This document shows, one piece after another, positions 7,651 through 15,300 of a stretch of DNA of 64,000 nt. Both the position numbers and the translations under genes were made by a program. The first letter of the stretch is position 1. Each line of letters starts with the position of its first letter. Under the pieces are notes generated by a model. The model worked only from the letters and a program-made list of their open reading frames with translations, made no database searches and was not told the origin of the DNA. The stretch is from Stenotrophomonas sp. 610A2. GTDB taxonomy: Bacteria > Pseudomonadota > Gammaproteobacteria > Xanthomonadales > Xanthomonadaceae. The stretch covers positions 1,550,001-1,614,000 of the forward strand of contig NZ_CP130832.1 in NCBI RefSeq assembly GCF_030549615.1. The letters run 5' to 3'.

Positions 7651-8442
7651 GTGAACCAGGGCGGCTCACACTTCTTCCTCTTGATGACCACTATGCAGCT
7701 GGCTGGCCAGCTGCGCAGGCGCAAAGGTAGGGTCCTGGGAGCGTTGGACAGGCAGGGCCGCTCGTTACTGCACTGGCTGATCCTCGCCAACCGCCTGGAT
7801 CTCGCAGCTCTTCTGGTAGATGCCGGCGTTCGCCTGGATATCCAAGACAGACGGGGCAGGGAGCCGCTTCACTATGCTCGCAGCCAGAAGGCAGTTGATC
7901 TCTTGATCAATGCCGGTGCCAATGCCAATGCCCGAGACCTGGCCGGGCGCACAGCCCTGCACATGTGCATCCGCAAGGACCGAGGCGAGATAGTGGCCGC
8001 GTTGTTGAAGCGGGGCGGCGATGTCCACATGAAGGATGCGAGCGGCCTCAATGCCCTGCATCACGCCGCCCAGAAGGGCCAGGCCGAGCTGGTCCGTAGC
8101 CTCATCGAAGAGCATGGCGTCTATGTGGATGCCCGGGACAAGCACGGACGGCATGCCCTGTATCACGCCCTCTCAGGTGGCCACCTGGGCTCGGTCAAGG
8201 CCTTGCTCGACGGTGGCGCGGACCTTGCCAAGATCGACTTCAAGGGCACGCCTTGGCATCAGGTAGCGTCTATGGAGCAGATTGGCACAATTCAAGAATA
8301 TGCCAAGTCGGCGGCCCAGGCCCAGAAGCGCGTTGGCGGCTGGACTCCTGATCCGCTTGCCATGGAGCGCCTGCACGGCAAGCTCGTGGATCAGACGTGG
8401 TCGCGTTCGAGCCATCATCAAGTATTCGCGCAAAAACTCTGA
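7651..8442 (+). CDS. Ankyrin-repeat protein
   Basis: 263 aa with about six ankyrin repeats (GRSLLHWLILANRLDLAALL, GREPLHYARSQK, GRTALHMCIRKD, LNALHHAAQKGQ, GRHALYHALSGG). The C-terminal tail contains VGGWTPDPLAMERLHGKL, a looser version of the WSPDP tail of its neighbours, and ends FAQKL. GTG start at 7651, two bases after the previous stop; an in-frame ATG at 7684 is an alternative. Likely co-expressed with the tail protein at 7175. Scaffold or effector-like protein, partner unknown. Confidence 0.78.
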   Translation: MNQGGSHFFLLMTTMQLAGQLRRRKGRVLGALDRQGRSLLHWLILANRLDLAALLVDAGVRLDIQDRRGREPLHYARSQKAVDLLINAGANANARDLAGRTALHMCIRKDRGEIVAALLKRGGDVHMKDASGLNALHHAAQKGQAELVRSLIEEHGVYVDARDKHGRHALYHALSGGHLGSVKALLDGGADLAKIDFKGTPWHQVASMEQIGTIQEYAKSAAQAQKRVGGWTPDPLAMERLHGKLVDQTWSRSSHHQVFAQKL

Positions 8443-8450
8443 TCAAAGGG

Positions 8451-8480
8451 TTGCGCAATCCCCAATCTGGCTCACCTTGG
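8451..8480 (+). promoter_or_regulatory. TTGCGC-family promoter element (copy 4)
   Basis: TTGCGCAATCCCCAATCTGG begins at 8451, nine bases after the ankyrin stop and 55 before the next ATG. Confidence 0.6.
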
Positions 8481-8505
8481 AGCTATCACGGCCAAGGAGA
8501 ACACG

Positions 8506-8820
8506 ATGGGATTTGCACTGTTAGCAGCACTGTTTTGCACCATGCTTTCGGTAGCGGTGCCGGGTCTTTGGGTCATGCTCATCGCATGGTGCTGGTGGGG
8601 CCTGTTTTGGAAGGGCTACCTTCGCTCCCGCGCAGCCAATGTGGGTCGCCTCCGCGCCAAGGCCGAGATCCTGCTCATGGCAGCGTCAATCGTCTCCCTG
8701 CAGATCCTGACCAACCCCAGGATGATCCAGCTCTTCCTGGCGCCAGTCGCACTTGTCCTTTGGGTCTGGTGCTTGAAGGTGTGGAGCGCCGCCCGGCGTT
8801 CGCCTCCTGCCTTCCGATAA
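8506..8820 (+). CDS. Small inner-membrane protein
   Basis: 104 aa. Three to four hydrophobic segments: residues about 3-35 (LLAALFCTMLSVAVPG then LWVMLIAWCWWGLFW), about 53-68 (EILLMAASIVSLQIL) and about 74-95 (IQLFLAPVALVLWVWCL). The C-terminus is basic. AAGGAGAACACG precedes the ATG at 8506. No family recognised. Monocistronic behind its own TTGCGC promoter. Confidence 0.65.
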   Translation: MGFALLAALFCTMLSVAVPGLWVMLIAWCWWGLFWKGYLRSRAANVGRLRAKAEILLMAASIVSLQILTNPRMIQLFLAPVALVLWVWCLKVWSAARRSPPAFR

Positions 8821-9245
8821 GGATCACGCCTCTGATCAGGGTGTAGAGCCTAGCCGTGCCATTAAGGGCGGCGGGCCTCTCTCCATCTCGCACACCCTGC
8901 CAGCTCTTCCACCGCATCCAAGCGGGAGCAGGGTCAGTTGATCAGCGCCATAGGTGTTCCTCTTCATCGACGGCGGCTTGCTTACTCGTGGGATTTTCGG
9001 TCAACACGCCCCGGGGCAAGTGTTCACTCCTCCACGCAGTCTTTCATCTGGCTAGGGCCGTTAACGCCGCTCCGAAGTGTGCGGCAGCACTAGACCCTTT
9101 CACGCCAGATGGCCTTTGTTGCGGCCTGTCTCCCAAAGGGACGCTCAACTCATTCCATTCCTCCGCTGGACAGGTGCACCTGGGCTTTCGTCTTCCTCCA
9201 TCTATCCCCGAGCAATTCGCTCTTTCGATAGAAGGAAACCTGATC
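8821..9245 (+). other. 425-bp noncoding region before the 9246 gene
   Basis: No reading frame here looks coding. The strand is pyrimidine-rich on the plus side and contains several short inverted repeats. It includes CCCTTTCAC and TTCCATTCC, which are also found in the long leader at 43212-43619. It probably holds a long structured leader and promoter for the conserved plasmid gene at 9246, but I cannot point to the promoter. Confidence 0.35.
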
Positions 9246-9458
9246 ATGGCCAAGAACACCAGCAAGACCGAAGCTCCTGCCCGCCTGGATGCGTTTGTGG
9301 TGGAAGAGTTCGAAGTGCAGGGTGAGAAGCGTTCGAGTTGGAGCAAGATCGGCACCGCCTGGCCGCATCAAGATGGCAAAGGCTTCCGCCTGGTTCTCCG
9401 CGCCAACCCGATTGACGGTGTTGTGATCCTGCGCACCCCGGAAACCAAGGAAGACTGA
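9246..9458 (+). CDS. Conserved small plasmid/ICE protein
   Basis: 70 aa. The pattern of SSWSKIGTAWPHQDGKGF followed by a hydrophobic strand, an IDG turn and VILRTPE is a well-conserved small-protein family of plasmids and integrative elements; its function is not established. The ATG at 9246 follows AGAAGGAAACC. A strong terminator lies 8 bases downstream of the stop, so it is a separate transcription unit fed by the long leader region. Confidence 0.75.
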   Translation: MAKNTSKTEAPARLDAFVVEEFEVQGEKRSSWSKIGTAWPHQDGKGFRLVLRANPIDGVVILRTPETKED

Positions 9459-9466
9459 ACCCCACG

Positions 9467-9490
9467 GGGCCCTTCGGGGCCCTTTTCTTT
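9467..9490 (+). terminator. Rho-independent terminator
   Basis: GGGCCC-TTCG-GGGCCC (9467-9482) followed by TTTTCTTT. The 6-bp stem, stable TTCG loop and T-rich tail directly after the 9246 gene are textbook terminator features. Confidence 0.85.
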
Positions 9491-9506
9491 GCACCAGGAG
9501 AAGACC

Positions 9507-9686
9507 ATGGACAAGTGGCACAGCGACTTCGACGGCTTCATGAAGCAGTTTTGGGGCATGGATAGCCAAGATGCAGGCATGGACGCGCAACAGCTCAGCC
9601 GCTATCGCGATCTAAATCCCAAGGAAGCGGCTCTGATCTTCGGCGAGGACTACGATTTGGATCGTATTGATCGGGGATGGAACTAA
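9507..9686 (+). CDS. Small hypothetical protein
   Basis: 59 aa, rich in Asp, Gln and aromatic residues. The ATG at 9507 follows AGGAGAAGACC. It lies immediately after a strong terminator, so it must have read-through or a promoter within the terminator region. No family recognised and no membrane or export signal. The following intergenic region leads into the pilus operon promoter. Confidence 0.5.
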   Translation: MDKWHSDFDGFMKQFWGMDSQDAGMDAQQLSRYRDLNPKEAALIFGEDYDLDRIDRGWN

Positions 9687-9716
9687 TCCATCCCTTTTTA
9701 TTTGCGCCCAGCACCC

Positions 9717-9746
9717 TTGCCAAAACCTGATTTGGCCTTTGACTGG
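9717..9746 (+). promoter_or_regulatory. Promoter element of the chaperone-usher operon
   Basis: TTGCCAAAACCTGATTTGGC then CTTTGACTGG: a variant of the TTGCGC family. The same GCCTTT-A-TGG second half is seen at 40458 and 44120, and all three copies are followed by the identical operator ATAGCAATTGCTAT. Confidence 0.6.
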
Positions 9747-9751
9747 AACGT

Positions 9752-9765
9752 ATAGCAATTGCTAT
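9752..9765. promoter_or_regulatory. Palindromic operator ATAGCAATTGCTAT (copy 1)
   Basis: A perfect 14-bp palindrome between the promoter element and the ribosome site of the pilus chaperone gene. Identical copies occur at 40492 and 44159, each in the same position relative to its promoter. This argues for a shared repressor binding near the transcription start. The repressor gene is not identified in the window. Confidence 0.7.
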
Positions 9766-9781
9766 GCATCTCGGAGGCCAA

Positions 9782-10423
9782 ATGAAGAAGTTGTCCGCTG
9801 CACTAATCCTTGCAGCTATGTCGTTTTCTGCGCAAGCGCTGGAAATTCGACCACTCGTATCCACTTTCCCCGCTGCCCACAAGTCGGGCACGATGACCGT
9901 TTCTAATACAGACGATGTCGAGAAGACCTATCAAATATTTCTCGATGAGCTGACACTCGTGGACGGCAAGCAGGTGCGAACCAAGAGCGCTGATGTTCGC
10001 TTCGCACCGTCGATCATGACGATTAAGCCGAAGCAGTCTCAGACCGTTCGCTATGTTAGGTCCGGTCCTCCTGTATCTGGTGAAGCCGTCTATCGCGTTC
10101 GGGTGGAGGAGATCCCGGCAAACATCGTGCCCGAGAAGTCAGGCGTGGTGTATTCCATGCGGATGGATTTTCCCTGGATGTGGCGCGCAGCCTCAGCGTC
10201 CCCAGTGCTTTCGGCAACCTGGACGGGTAAAGACCTCACCATTACCAATGCCGGCTCCGCGACGGCACAGATTGTCAACCTGAAAGCAGGATCCAAGGTC
10301 AAAGAAGGACTGGTGGGATATCTGCTGCCGGGGGAGACAGCGACCTACCCATTGGACGCAGCGCCTGTGTCGAAGATTTCGGCAATGGTGAACGGCAAGG
10401 CGATTGAACTGGACGTCAAATGA
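9782..10423 (+). CDS. Pilus periplasmic chaperone
   Basis: 213 aa. Signal peptide of about 20 residues (cleavage after AQA), then an immunoglobulin-like two-domain chaperone (GTMTVSNTDDVEKTYQI; RFAPSIMTIKPKQSQTVRYV, the conserved strand that binds subunits). In chaperone-usher systems it folds and delivers pilins to the usher. The ATG at 9782 follows CGGAGG; the in-frame ATG at 9764 lies inside the operator palindrome and is rejected. First gene of the pilus operon, overlapping the usher gene start by 4 bases. Confidence 0.85.
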   Translation: MKKLSAALILAAMSFSAQALEIRPLVSTFPAAHKSGTMTVSNTDDVEKTYQIFLDELTLVDGKQVRTKSADVRFAPSIMTIKPKQSQTVRYVRSGPPVSGEAVYRVRVEEIPANIVPEKSGVVYSMRMDFPWMWRAASASPVLSATWTGKDLTITNAGSATAQIVNLKAGSKVKEGLVGYLLPGETATYPLDAAPVSKISAMVNGKAIELDVK

Positions 10424-12705
10424 CCAAGATGGCCGTTGCCCTGGCAACGGTCCTGCTGGTTTGCCTCCCCGCACTCGTTCGTGCTGAAACGCCACCGCAG
10501 GATGCCGTTGAGAACATCGTCATGCTCAAATTCAATGGCAAGCTGGTGCAAGAGACTGCCATCGTTTTGCAATCAGCCGATGGCGATGTCTGGCTGGACC
10601 ACGAAGTCTGGCTGGGCATGGGGCTGAGCCTGGGCGCGGATCAGACAGGGTTGCTTTCATCACGGGCGTTAGGTATCGATCCAAAATTCAACCAGACGGA
10701 GCAATCGATTGATTTGCTCGTTCCGGCCAAGCTTCTGCCTGGCCAAATCCTGGGCCGCAACTTTCAACCCGAGGAGCCGACACATCGTCAGCCCAAGGGC
10801 GTGATGATAAATTACGACTTGGCGGCATCGGTTCACCAGGATGGCACCTATGGTCTGTCTCTTGGCCATGAAGCGCGCACGGGATTGGCTCGCGGCACCT
10901 TGATCAGCACTGGTCAGCTGAATTTCCAATCTGGCAAAGCGGCCTACATCCGCGGCTTGACCACTTGGAACAAGGATTTCATCAAGCCCGGTGTGGTGGT
11001 GCAGGTGGGCGATGTTTTCAGCCCGCGATCGAACCTAGCAAACCCGGTCAATCTGGGTGGGGTTCGCATCGCCTCAGATCGCGCATTGCGCCAAGGAGAG
11101 AATTTCACCCCCATTCCGATGCTGGGCGGCATTGCGCAGGATACAACCCGAGCACAATTGCAGGTCAATGGCGCGCCCGCAGGCAGTCATACGATCAAGC
11201 CGGGCCCATGGCAGCTGGGAAACTACGCCACGCGCAACGGGAGTAATGAGCTTTCCCTTGTCATCAGCGATAGCTTTGGCCGTGAACAAGTCATCACTGA
11301 GCGCTTCTATGTTGCGCCCGGCAACCTGCCTAAGGGAAAGACCGAATTCGATGTGTCGGTGGGCGCTATCCGGCCCGACCTGTCATCGGATCGCTACGGA
11401 GCGCTTGCCGCCTCGGCCAAGGTAGAGCACGGCATGTCCGACAAGTGGACGCTGGGGGCTACTGTTCAAGCGACCCAAGATTCCAAGAACATCGCTCTAT
11501 CCAACCGCTTCATCCTGGGCAACTATGGCTCTATAAGCGTGGATCTGAGCAAGTCGAGTAGTCCGGAAGGATCTGGAAGTGCCTATGGTGTGGCGTATGA
11601 CTACCAAGGCGACGGATGGTCGGTCCGTGCCTCCCACGCTGCTTTTTCCAAAAATCACTGGATGCTGTCTGACAGCACAGCCACAGCCTTCAACGGCCGT
11701 GATATCTCGACCATTTCAAGCCTAGGGTTTGGCTTGGCCCCGCGGGGTTCGAACTGGAACGTCGGTGCAAGCTATACGGCGATCGACTTTGAGAACGGAG
11801 AAAGGTCATCCCGTTTCGATGCTATTGCAAGAGTGCGCCGCGGGCACGATGACTTTGGTTTTGGAGTCGCGTTTGATCCGCACACCAAGGATAAGCAGAT
11901 CTATGCGACTTGGCGCCATAGCTTTGGTCCTAACCTCTCGGTCAACTCTCAGGTCAAAGCAGCCCCGGATATCACCGTGGGCACCGCCTTTGCAGGTCGC
12001 GCCAGCATCGCTAACAAAGACGTTCGATGGGCAGCAGGTGCAACCTATCGCCAAGACGGTAGCCAAACCACTGCGTTCGGCACCGCAGCCATGCGCTTTG
12101 ACAAGGGCGATCTATCTGCCAGCGTCTACTACGACCAGGACAGTAGCCGAATGGATGCGAGGTGGAATGGGTCGATGTGGATAGGCGAGGGTGGCATCAC
12201 CACGCAGCGAACCACTATTGGCAGCTTCGCCTTGGTTGAAGTGCCTGGACAAGCAGGCGTGCCTGTTTCTTCTGGTGGTGGGTTTGAGAGCACCACGAAC
12301 AAGCGCGGCTATGCCTTGGTCCCTGATATTCAACCCCTCGCCAGGCAAAGCATCAAGGTCAACACCACTGACCTTCCACTGGAAGTGGGGATTGAGACTA
12401 CGGAACAACGAGTCGTTGCGCCTAGATTGGGTGGGGCAAAAGTGGTGTTTCCCATCTCCACAGTCCAGATGCGCGAAGTCTCCATCACCCACCAGGGTAA
12501 GCCAGTTGATCCGCCTGCACGCCTTATCTCTGCCAGCGAAGAGGTGGCGATTGGTAAGGGCGGCGTCGCTGTTCTGCAGTCGCCTGTCCAGGGCGAAGAA
12601 CTCATGGTGCAGCTGAACGCAACTTCGACTTGTAAGGTCAAGCTTCCTGAGGACTTGGGTCAGTTTGATTTCGTGATTGAGCTTGATTGCAAGGATGCTC
12701 AATGA
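10420..12705 (+). CDS. Outer-membrane pilus usher
   Basis: 761 aa with a signal peptide (ending LVRA). An N-terminal domain of about 120 residues is followed by a long beta-barrel of repeated strands (for example YGLSLGHEARTGLARGTLISTG, WSVRASHAAFSKNHW) and a C-terminal plug-like or carboxy domain with a Cys pair near the end (STCKVKL and LDCKD). The FimD/PapC-type usher family is usually about 800-850 aa, so this is a compact, archaic-type usher. It secretes and assembles subunits supplied by the upstream chaperone. Overlaps both neighbours by ATGA, so it is coupled. Confidence 0.85.
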   Translation: MTKMAVALATVLLVCLPALVRAETPPQDAVENIVMLKFNGKLVQETAIVLQSADGDVWLDHEVWLGMGLSLGADQTGLLSSRALGIDPKFNQTEQSIDLLVPAKLLPGQILGRNFQPEEPTHRQPKGVMINYDLAASVHQDGTYGLSLGHEARTGLARGTLISTGQLNFQSGKAAYIRGLTTWNKDFIKPGVVVQVGDVFSPRSNLANPVNLGGVRIASDRALRQGENFTPIPMLGGIAQDTTRAQLQVNGAPAGSHTIKPGPWQLGNYATRNGSNELSLVISDSFGREQVITERFYVAPGNLPKGKTEFDVSVGAIRPDLSSDRYGALAASAKVEHGMSDKWTLGATVQATQDSKNIALSNRFILGNYGSISVDLSKSSSPEGSGSAYGVAYDYQGDGWSVRASHAAFSKNHWMLSDSTATAFNGRDISTISSLGFGLAPRGSNWNVGASYTAIDFENGERSSRFDAIARVRRGHDDFGFGVAFDPHTKDKQIYATWRHSFGPNLSVNSQVKAAPDITVGTAFAGRASIANKDVRWAAGATYRQDGSQTTAFGTAAMRFDKGDLSASVYYDQDSSRMDARWNGSMWIGEGGITTQRTTIGSFALVEVPGQAGVPVSSGGGFESTTNKRGYALVPDIQPLARQSIKVNTTDLPLEVGIETTEQRVVAPRLGGAKVVFPISTVQMREVSITHQGKPVDPPARLISASEEVAIGKGGVAVLQSPVQGEELMVQLNATSTCKVKLPEDLGQFDFVIELDCKDAQ

Positions 12706-13130
12706 AGCACCTCTTCCTCGCACTCTTGCTTTTCCCAGGTCTCGCGATGGCCGATACCACCTGCGAGATATCCTTGGCGGGTGCGGATATCGCAATTGAT
12801 CGCGGCCTTGGGTCCACCTCACAGATCCAATCGGACTACGGGATGGTGCAAGTCAGTTGCTCGCCAGATCTCGCTTGGTCATTGGAAGTGGTCAATGCCC
12901 AGCCTGGTGGCGTGATCGAGCTCGTCGGATCCAAAGGCAACGCCATCCCAGCCTACCTCACGCTCGCGCATTCCAATGCCGTGTTGGGAAGCCAAGCGAA
13001 CGGTGAGGCGACAGGTGGGGTAGGGAATGGGTCCGCGCAAGCGCTTTCCATTCGGGCCAGTATCGCACCCTCCATCTTGATCCCAGCAGATACCTATCAG
13101 GCTCGCGTGCAGCTGAGCATCAACTTCTGA
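12702..13130 (+). CDS. Spore-coat-U-type pilus subunit (possible tip or minor)
   Basis: 142 aa. Signal peptide ending AMA, then a small beta-sandwich protein with two cysteines (DTTCEISL and QVSCSPDL) and a C-terminal Q-L-S-I-N-F strand, the ending typical of spore-coat-protein-U domain subunits of archaic chaperone-usher pili. The ATG overlaps the usher stop. As the first subunit gene, in the same transcript as the usher and more divergent from the two following pilins, it may be a minor or tip subunit; this is inferred. Confidence 0.72.
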   Translation: MKHLFLALLLFPGLAMADTTCEISLAGADIAIDRGLGSTSQIQSDYGMVQVSCSPDLAWSLEVVNAQPGGVIELVGSKGNAIPAYLTLAHSNAVLGSQANGEATGGVGNGSAQALSIRASIAPSILIPADTYQARVQLSINF

Positions 13131-13139
13131 TCGAGGGTC

Positions 13140-13169
13140 TTGCGCAAAGTCTGTTCTGCCCTACAACAA
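13140..13169 (+). promoter_or_regulatory. TTGCGC-family promoter element before the pilin pair
   Basis: TTGCGCAAAGTCTGTTCTGC starts at 13140, 78 bases before the pilin ATG at 13223 and inside the pilus gene cluster. It would allow the abundant pilin subunits to be made independently of chaperone and usher. Confidence 0.55.
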
Positions 13170-13222
13170 ATGGGATGCGGAACATTTGCGTCATTCACCC
13201 CAACCCCTTTCAGGAGAAAACA

Positions 13223-13726
13223 ATGCTTTTCAAGAAACACACTTTGGCGCTCGCTCTGGCCGTGGCATCCATGGCTGCCTTGGGTAGCGCGAATGCAGGC
13301 ACCCTTACCGACGATTTCAACATCACGCTGCAAGTGGATGCCATGTGCGCCATTATCCAGCCTGCTGGCGATATCAGCATGATCCACGACGCTACGGGCG
13401 GCAACTTGGCTGGCTCGGGCAACAGCGCTCTTGCAGTCGCCTGCAACCTGGATCTGCCTTACACCCTGGAAGTTGATACTGATTTCGGTGGTGGAGCCGT
13501 TCTGACTGATGCCGCCATTGGCAAGTCGGTCTTGGTCAATGTGCAGCTTGCGGACAACGCCAACGGCGTTCTGGTCCCATGGAGCAGCGCCATCAACTCC
13601 GGTCAGTTCGATGCCATCGGCACCGGTTCGCGCCAGGACTACACAATCAACGCTTCTTATGCGTTGGGCCGTCAGCCTTCCGTTGGTGTTTACACCGCAG
13701 TGAAGAACATCACTTTGAACTTCTGA
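13223..13726 (+). CDS. Spore-coat-U-type pilin, likely major
   Basis: 167 aa. Signal peptide ending ANA, then GTLTDDFNITLQVDAMCAII; the second cysteine is in AVACNLDLPYTLEVD. Mature length, the single Cys pair and the NITLNF ending fit the SCPU pilin family. The ATG at 13223 follows CAGGAGAAAA. It has its own promoter element upstream and a strong hairpin downstream that could lower expression of the next gene, which fits the major subunit. The block CNLDLPYTLEVD is identical in the next pilin, showing duplication. Confidence 0.78.
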   Translation: MLFKKHTLALALAVASMAALGSANAGTLTDDFNITLQVDAMCAIIQPAGDISMIHDATGGNLAGSGNSALAVACNLDLPYTLEVDTDFGGGAVLTDAAIGKSVLVNVQLADNANGVLVPWSSAINSGQFDAIGTGSRQDYTINASYALGRQPSVGVYTAVKNITLNF

Positions 13727-13743
13727 TTGTCGGCTCACAACCA

Positions 13744-13773
13744 CATCACCGTCCCTCGTTTGGGGCGGTGATG
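13744..13773 (+). terminator. Intercistronic hairpin between two pilin genes
   Basis: A 12-bp stem (CATCACCGTCCC with GGGGCGGTGATG, one GU pair) and 6-nt loop, with no T-run. It could protect the upstream pilin message or attenuate transcription into the second pilin gene. Confidence 0.5.
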
Positions 13774-13808
13774 AGTTGAGACCACTATCGTCCACATAGG
13801 AGCCGACT

Positions 13809-14333
13809 TTGAAAACAGTTAACACGCTATTCCTCACTGGGCTTGCCGTTTTGGGAGCTCTAAGTCTTACTGCTACGCCCGCCCACGCGGATACTCTCAG
13901 TGATGATTTCAGCATTTCGCTTGAAGTGGTGCCCAGTTGTAGCCTCAACATACCCGAAGACATCGACATCGATCTTAGAGGCGTTCAAGACGGCATTCGC
14001 GGGGATATCCCGGACTGGATGTTGCTCGGCGTTGGTCAAAGCGGACGTGCCGTCGTCGTCTGCAACCTGGATCTGCCCTACACCTTGGAAGTTGACTCAG
14101 GCGCGGCAGGCGGGATCGTTCTGACGGACGCATCTACGTCCAAATCTGTGCCGATGAGGCTCTTGCAGGCGGATAAGTTGTCTGTATGGGGTCAAGATGC
14201 GAACGGCAATGCTATTGCTGGCACCGGCACTGGCCAGTCCCAAGAGATCATGTTTTGGGTTGACGCGAACTGGGGATACACCGTCCCAGTAGGCACCTAC
14301 ACCACGCGACAAGTTGCAACACTGAACTTTTGA
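13809..14333 (+). CDS. Spore-coat-U-type pilin, second copy
   Basis: 174 aa. Starts at a TTG (13809) preceded by TAGGAGCC; no better ATG exists. Signal peptide ending AHA, then DTLSDDFSISLEVVPSCSLN; shares CNLDLPYTLEVD with the preceding pilin and ends QVATLNF. A paralogue produced by local duplication; the central region is divergent. The TTG start and the upstream hairpin suggest lower expression, as for a minor subunit. A strong terminator follows. Confidence 0.75.
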   Translation: MKTVNTLFLTGLAVLGALSLTATPAHADTLSDDFSISLEVVPSCSLNIPEDIDIDLRGVQDGIRGDIPDWMLLGVGQSGRAVVVCNLDLPYTLEVDSGAAGGIVLTDASTSKSVPMRLLQADKLSVWGQDANGNAIAGTGTGQSQEIMFWVDANWGYTVPVGTYTTRQVATLNF

Positions 14334-14337
14334 AATG

Positions 14338-14366
14338 AAAAGGCCCCAGTGATGGGGCCTTTTTTC
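14338..14366. terminator. Bidirectional rho-independent terminator
   Basis: AAAAGGCCCCA (14338-14348), loop GTGA, TGGGGCCTTTT (14353-14363), continuing as TTC. The A-tract before and T-tract after let it serve both the pilus operon and the convergent gene ending at 14368. Confidence 0.88.
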
Positions 14367-14367
14367 T

Positions 14368-14832
14368 TTACTCGGCATATGCAGGCCTTAGGTCGGTTGG
14401 TAGTCGTTGACCAAGTGCCTTCTCAGCGCATTGGTAGGGACAACCCTCATCCTGTGTCCCCTTCGACACCACTGCTGCTGTCTTTGGATCAATCACCTGG
14501 AAGTCATCTGGGTTGCAGCTACGACCTCCGCAGCTAGCCTTGGCGACGATCATTGGCCCCTTGGTGGTATCCACACAAGCCAAATAATTCCAGTCTTGAA
14601 AGAAGCTCCCTTCTTCACCCGTGAGCAGTAGCTTGCTTTGGCCTGAGACGATTTCCACACGTCCGCTGTATTCGATGTAGTCAGGACTGATGCCTTCCAC
14701 AGACACCGTTGCCGCTCCGCACGTGCCCGTTGCCTTGGTGCCCGACACGTTCAAGCCTTGGAGCTTCACCGGCTCGCCCGCAGCAGCCCCCATGGAGAGG
14801 GCTAACAGGGCGGCTCCTAAAATGATCCTCAT
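14368..14832 (-). CDS. Secreted cysteine-rich protein
   Basis: 154 aa with a signal peptide (MRIILGAALLALSMGAAAG). The mature part has six cysteines, including CGGRSC and CPYQC, probably forming disulphides in the periplasm or outside. No domain recognised. Its start overlaps the stop of the upstream membrane protein gene (ATGA), so the two minus-strand genes form an operon transcribed toward the terminator at 14338. Confidence 0.6.
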   Translation of the reverse strand: MRIILGAALLALSMGAAAGEPVKLQGLNVSGTKATGTCGAATVSVEGISPDYIEYSGRVEIVSGQSKLLLTGEEGSFFQDWNYLACVDTTKGPMIVAKASCGGRSCNPDDFQVIDPKTAAVVSKGTQDEGCPYQCAEKALGQRLPTDLRPAYAE

Positions 14833-15185
14833 GAGAACTGCCTCCGTCCGATGGTGCGGCTGTGGTGTTCGATCGCTCTGGCATTGAGGCGATAGAGCCA
14901 GATGGTGAAGAAGAGCAGGGGAACGGTTAGCAAGAGGGCTGGCGGAAAACCCAGGGCAGTGCCAATGACGCCCAGAACAGCAGGGATGATCAAGAGCACC
15001 ACGATCCAGGCGCGCACACCGATGTGGAAGGCGTGGGGATCGCGCTTGTGCCAGCTCATCGCAGCGGTGATGACCGCGAAGACGATACCTGCAAACAGGA
15101 AGGAGACCCCGGCACCACTGAGCCGAAAGAACACCAGGAACACAGCCAGGGGCAGGCCCCAGCGAACCAATTCAGCGACTTTCAT
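14829..15185 (-). CDS. Polytopic inner-membrane protein
   Basis: 118 aa with about four hydrophobic segments (LPLAVFLVFFRL, GVSFLFAGIVFAVITAAM, AWIVVLLIIPAVLGVIG, ALLLTVPLLFFTIWLY). The basic C-terminal tail ends RTIGRRQFS. Not recognised. Divergent from the XRE regulator gene at 15301 across a 115-bp region with an inverted repeat, so it may be a target of that regulator. Confidence 0.6.
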   Translation of the reverse strand: MKVAELVRWGLPLAVFLVFFRLSGAGVSFLFAGIVFAVITAAMSWHKRDPHAFHIGVRAWIVVLLIIPAVLGVIGTALGFPPALLLTVPLLFFTIWLYRLNARAIEHHSRTIGRRQFS

Positions 15186-15227
15186 GCAACCCCCTTTGCG
15201 CCGCCCACCATGGGTCGGGCTTGAAAA

Positions 15228-15244
15228 ACTACGTGGGGAGTAGT
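15228..15244. promoter_or_regulatory. Inverted repeat ACTAC-N7-GTAGT
   Basis: Short inverted repeat in the divergent intergenic region between the membrane protein gene and the XRE regulator gene, placed where an autoregulating XRE protein would be expected to bind. Prediction only. Confidence 0.35.
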
Positions 15245-15300
15245 ATCACACCGCAGGGGTCGGTTGGCATCATCCGGGGCTACCTTGATTCAGAACGTTC

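Noticed and set aside
8856..9245. Upstream extension of the 9246 gene (about 130 codons)
   Set aside because: The frame is open, but composition and residues look noncoding, and the conserved family begins at the ATG at 9246, which has a ribosome site.
9764..9781. Earlier in-frame ATG for the pilus chaperone
   Set aside because: The ATG is part of the operator palindrome and would spoil the signal peptide; the ATG at 9782 has a proper ribosome site.
13097..13969. 290-codon minus-strand reading frame opposite the pilin genes
   Set aside because: It is antisense to two clear SCPU pilin genes with signal peptides and ribosome sites, and its translation resembles no protein family.
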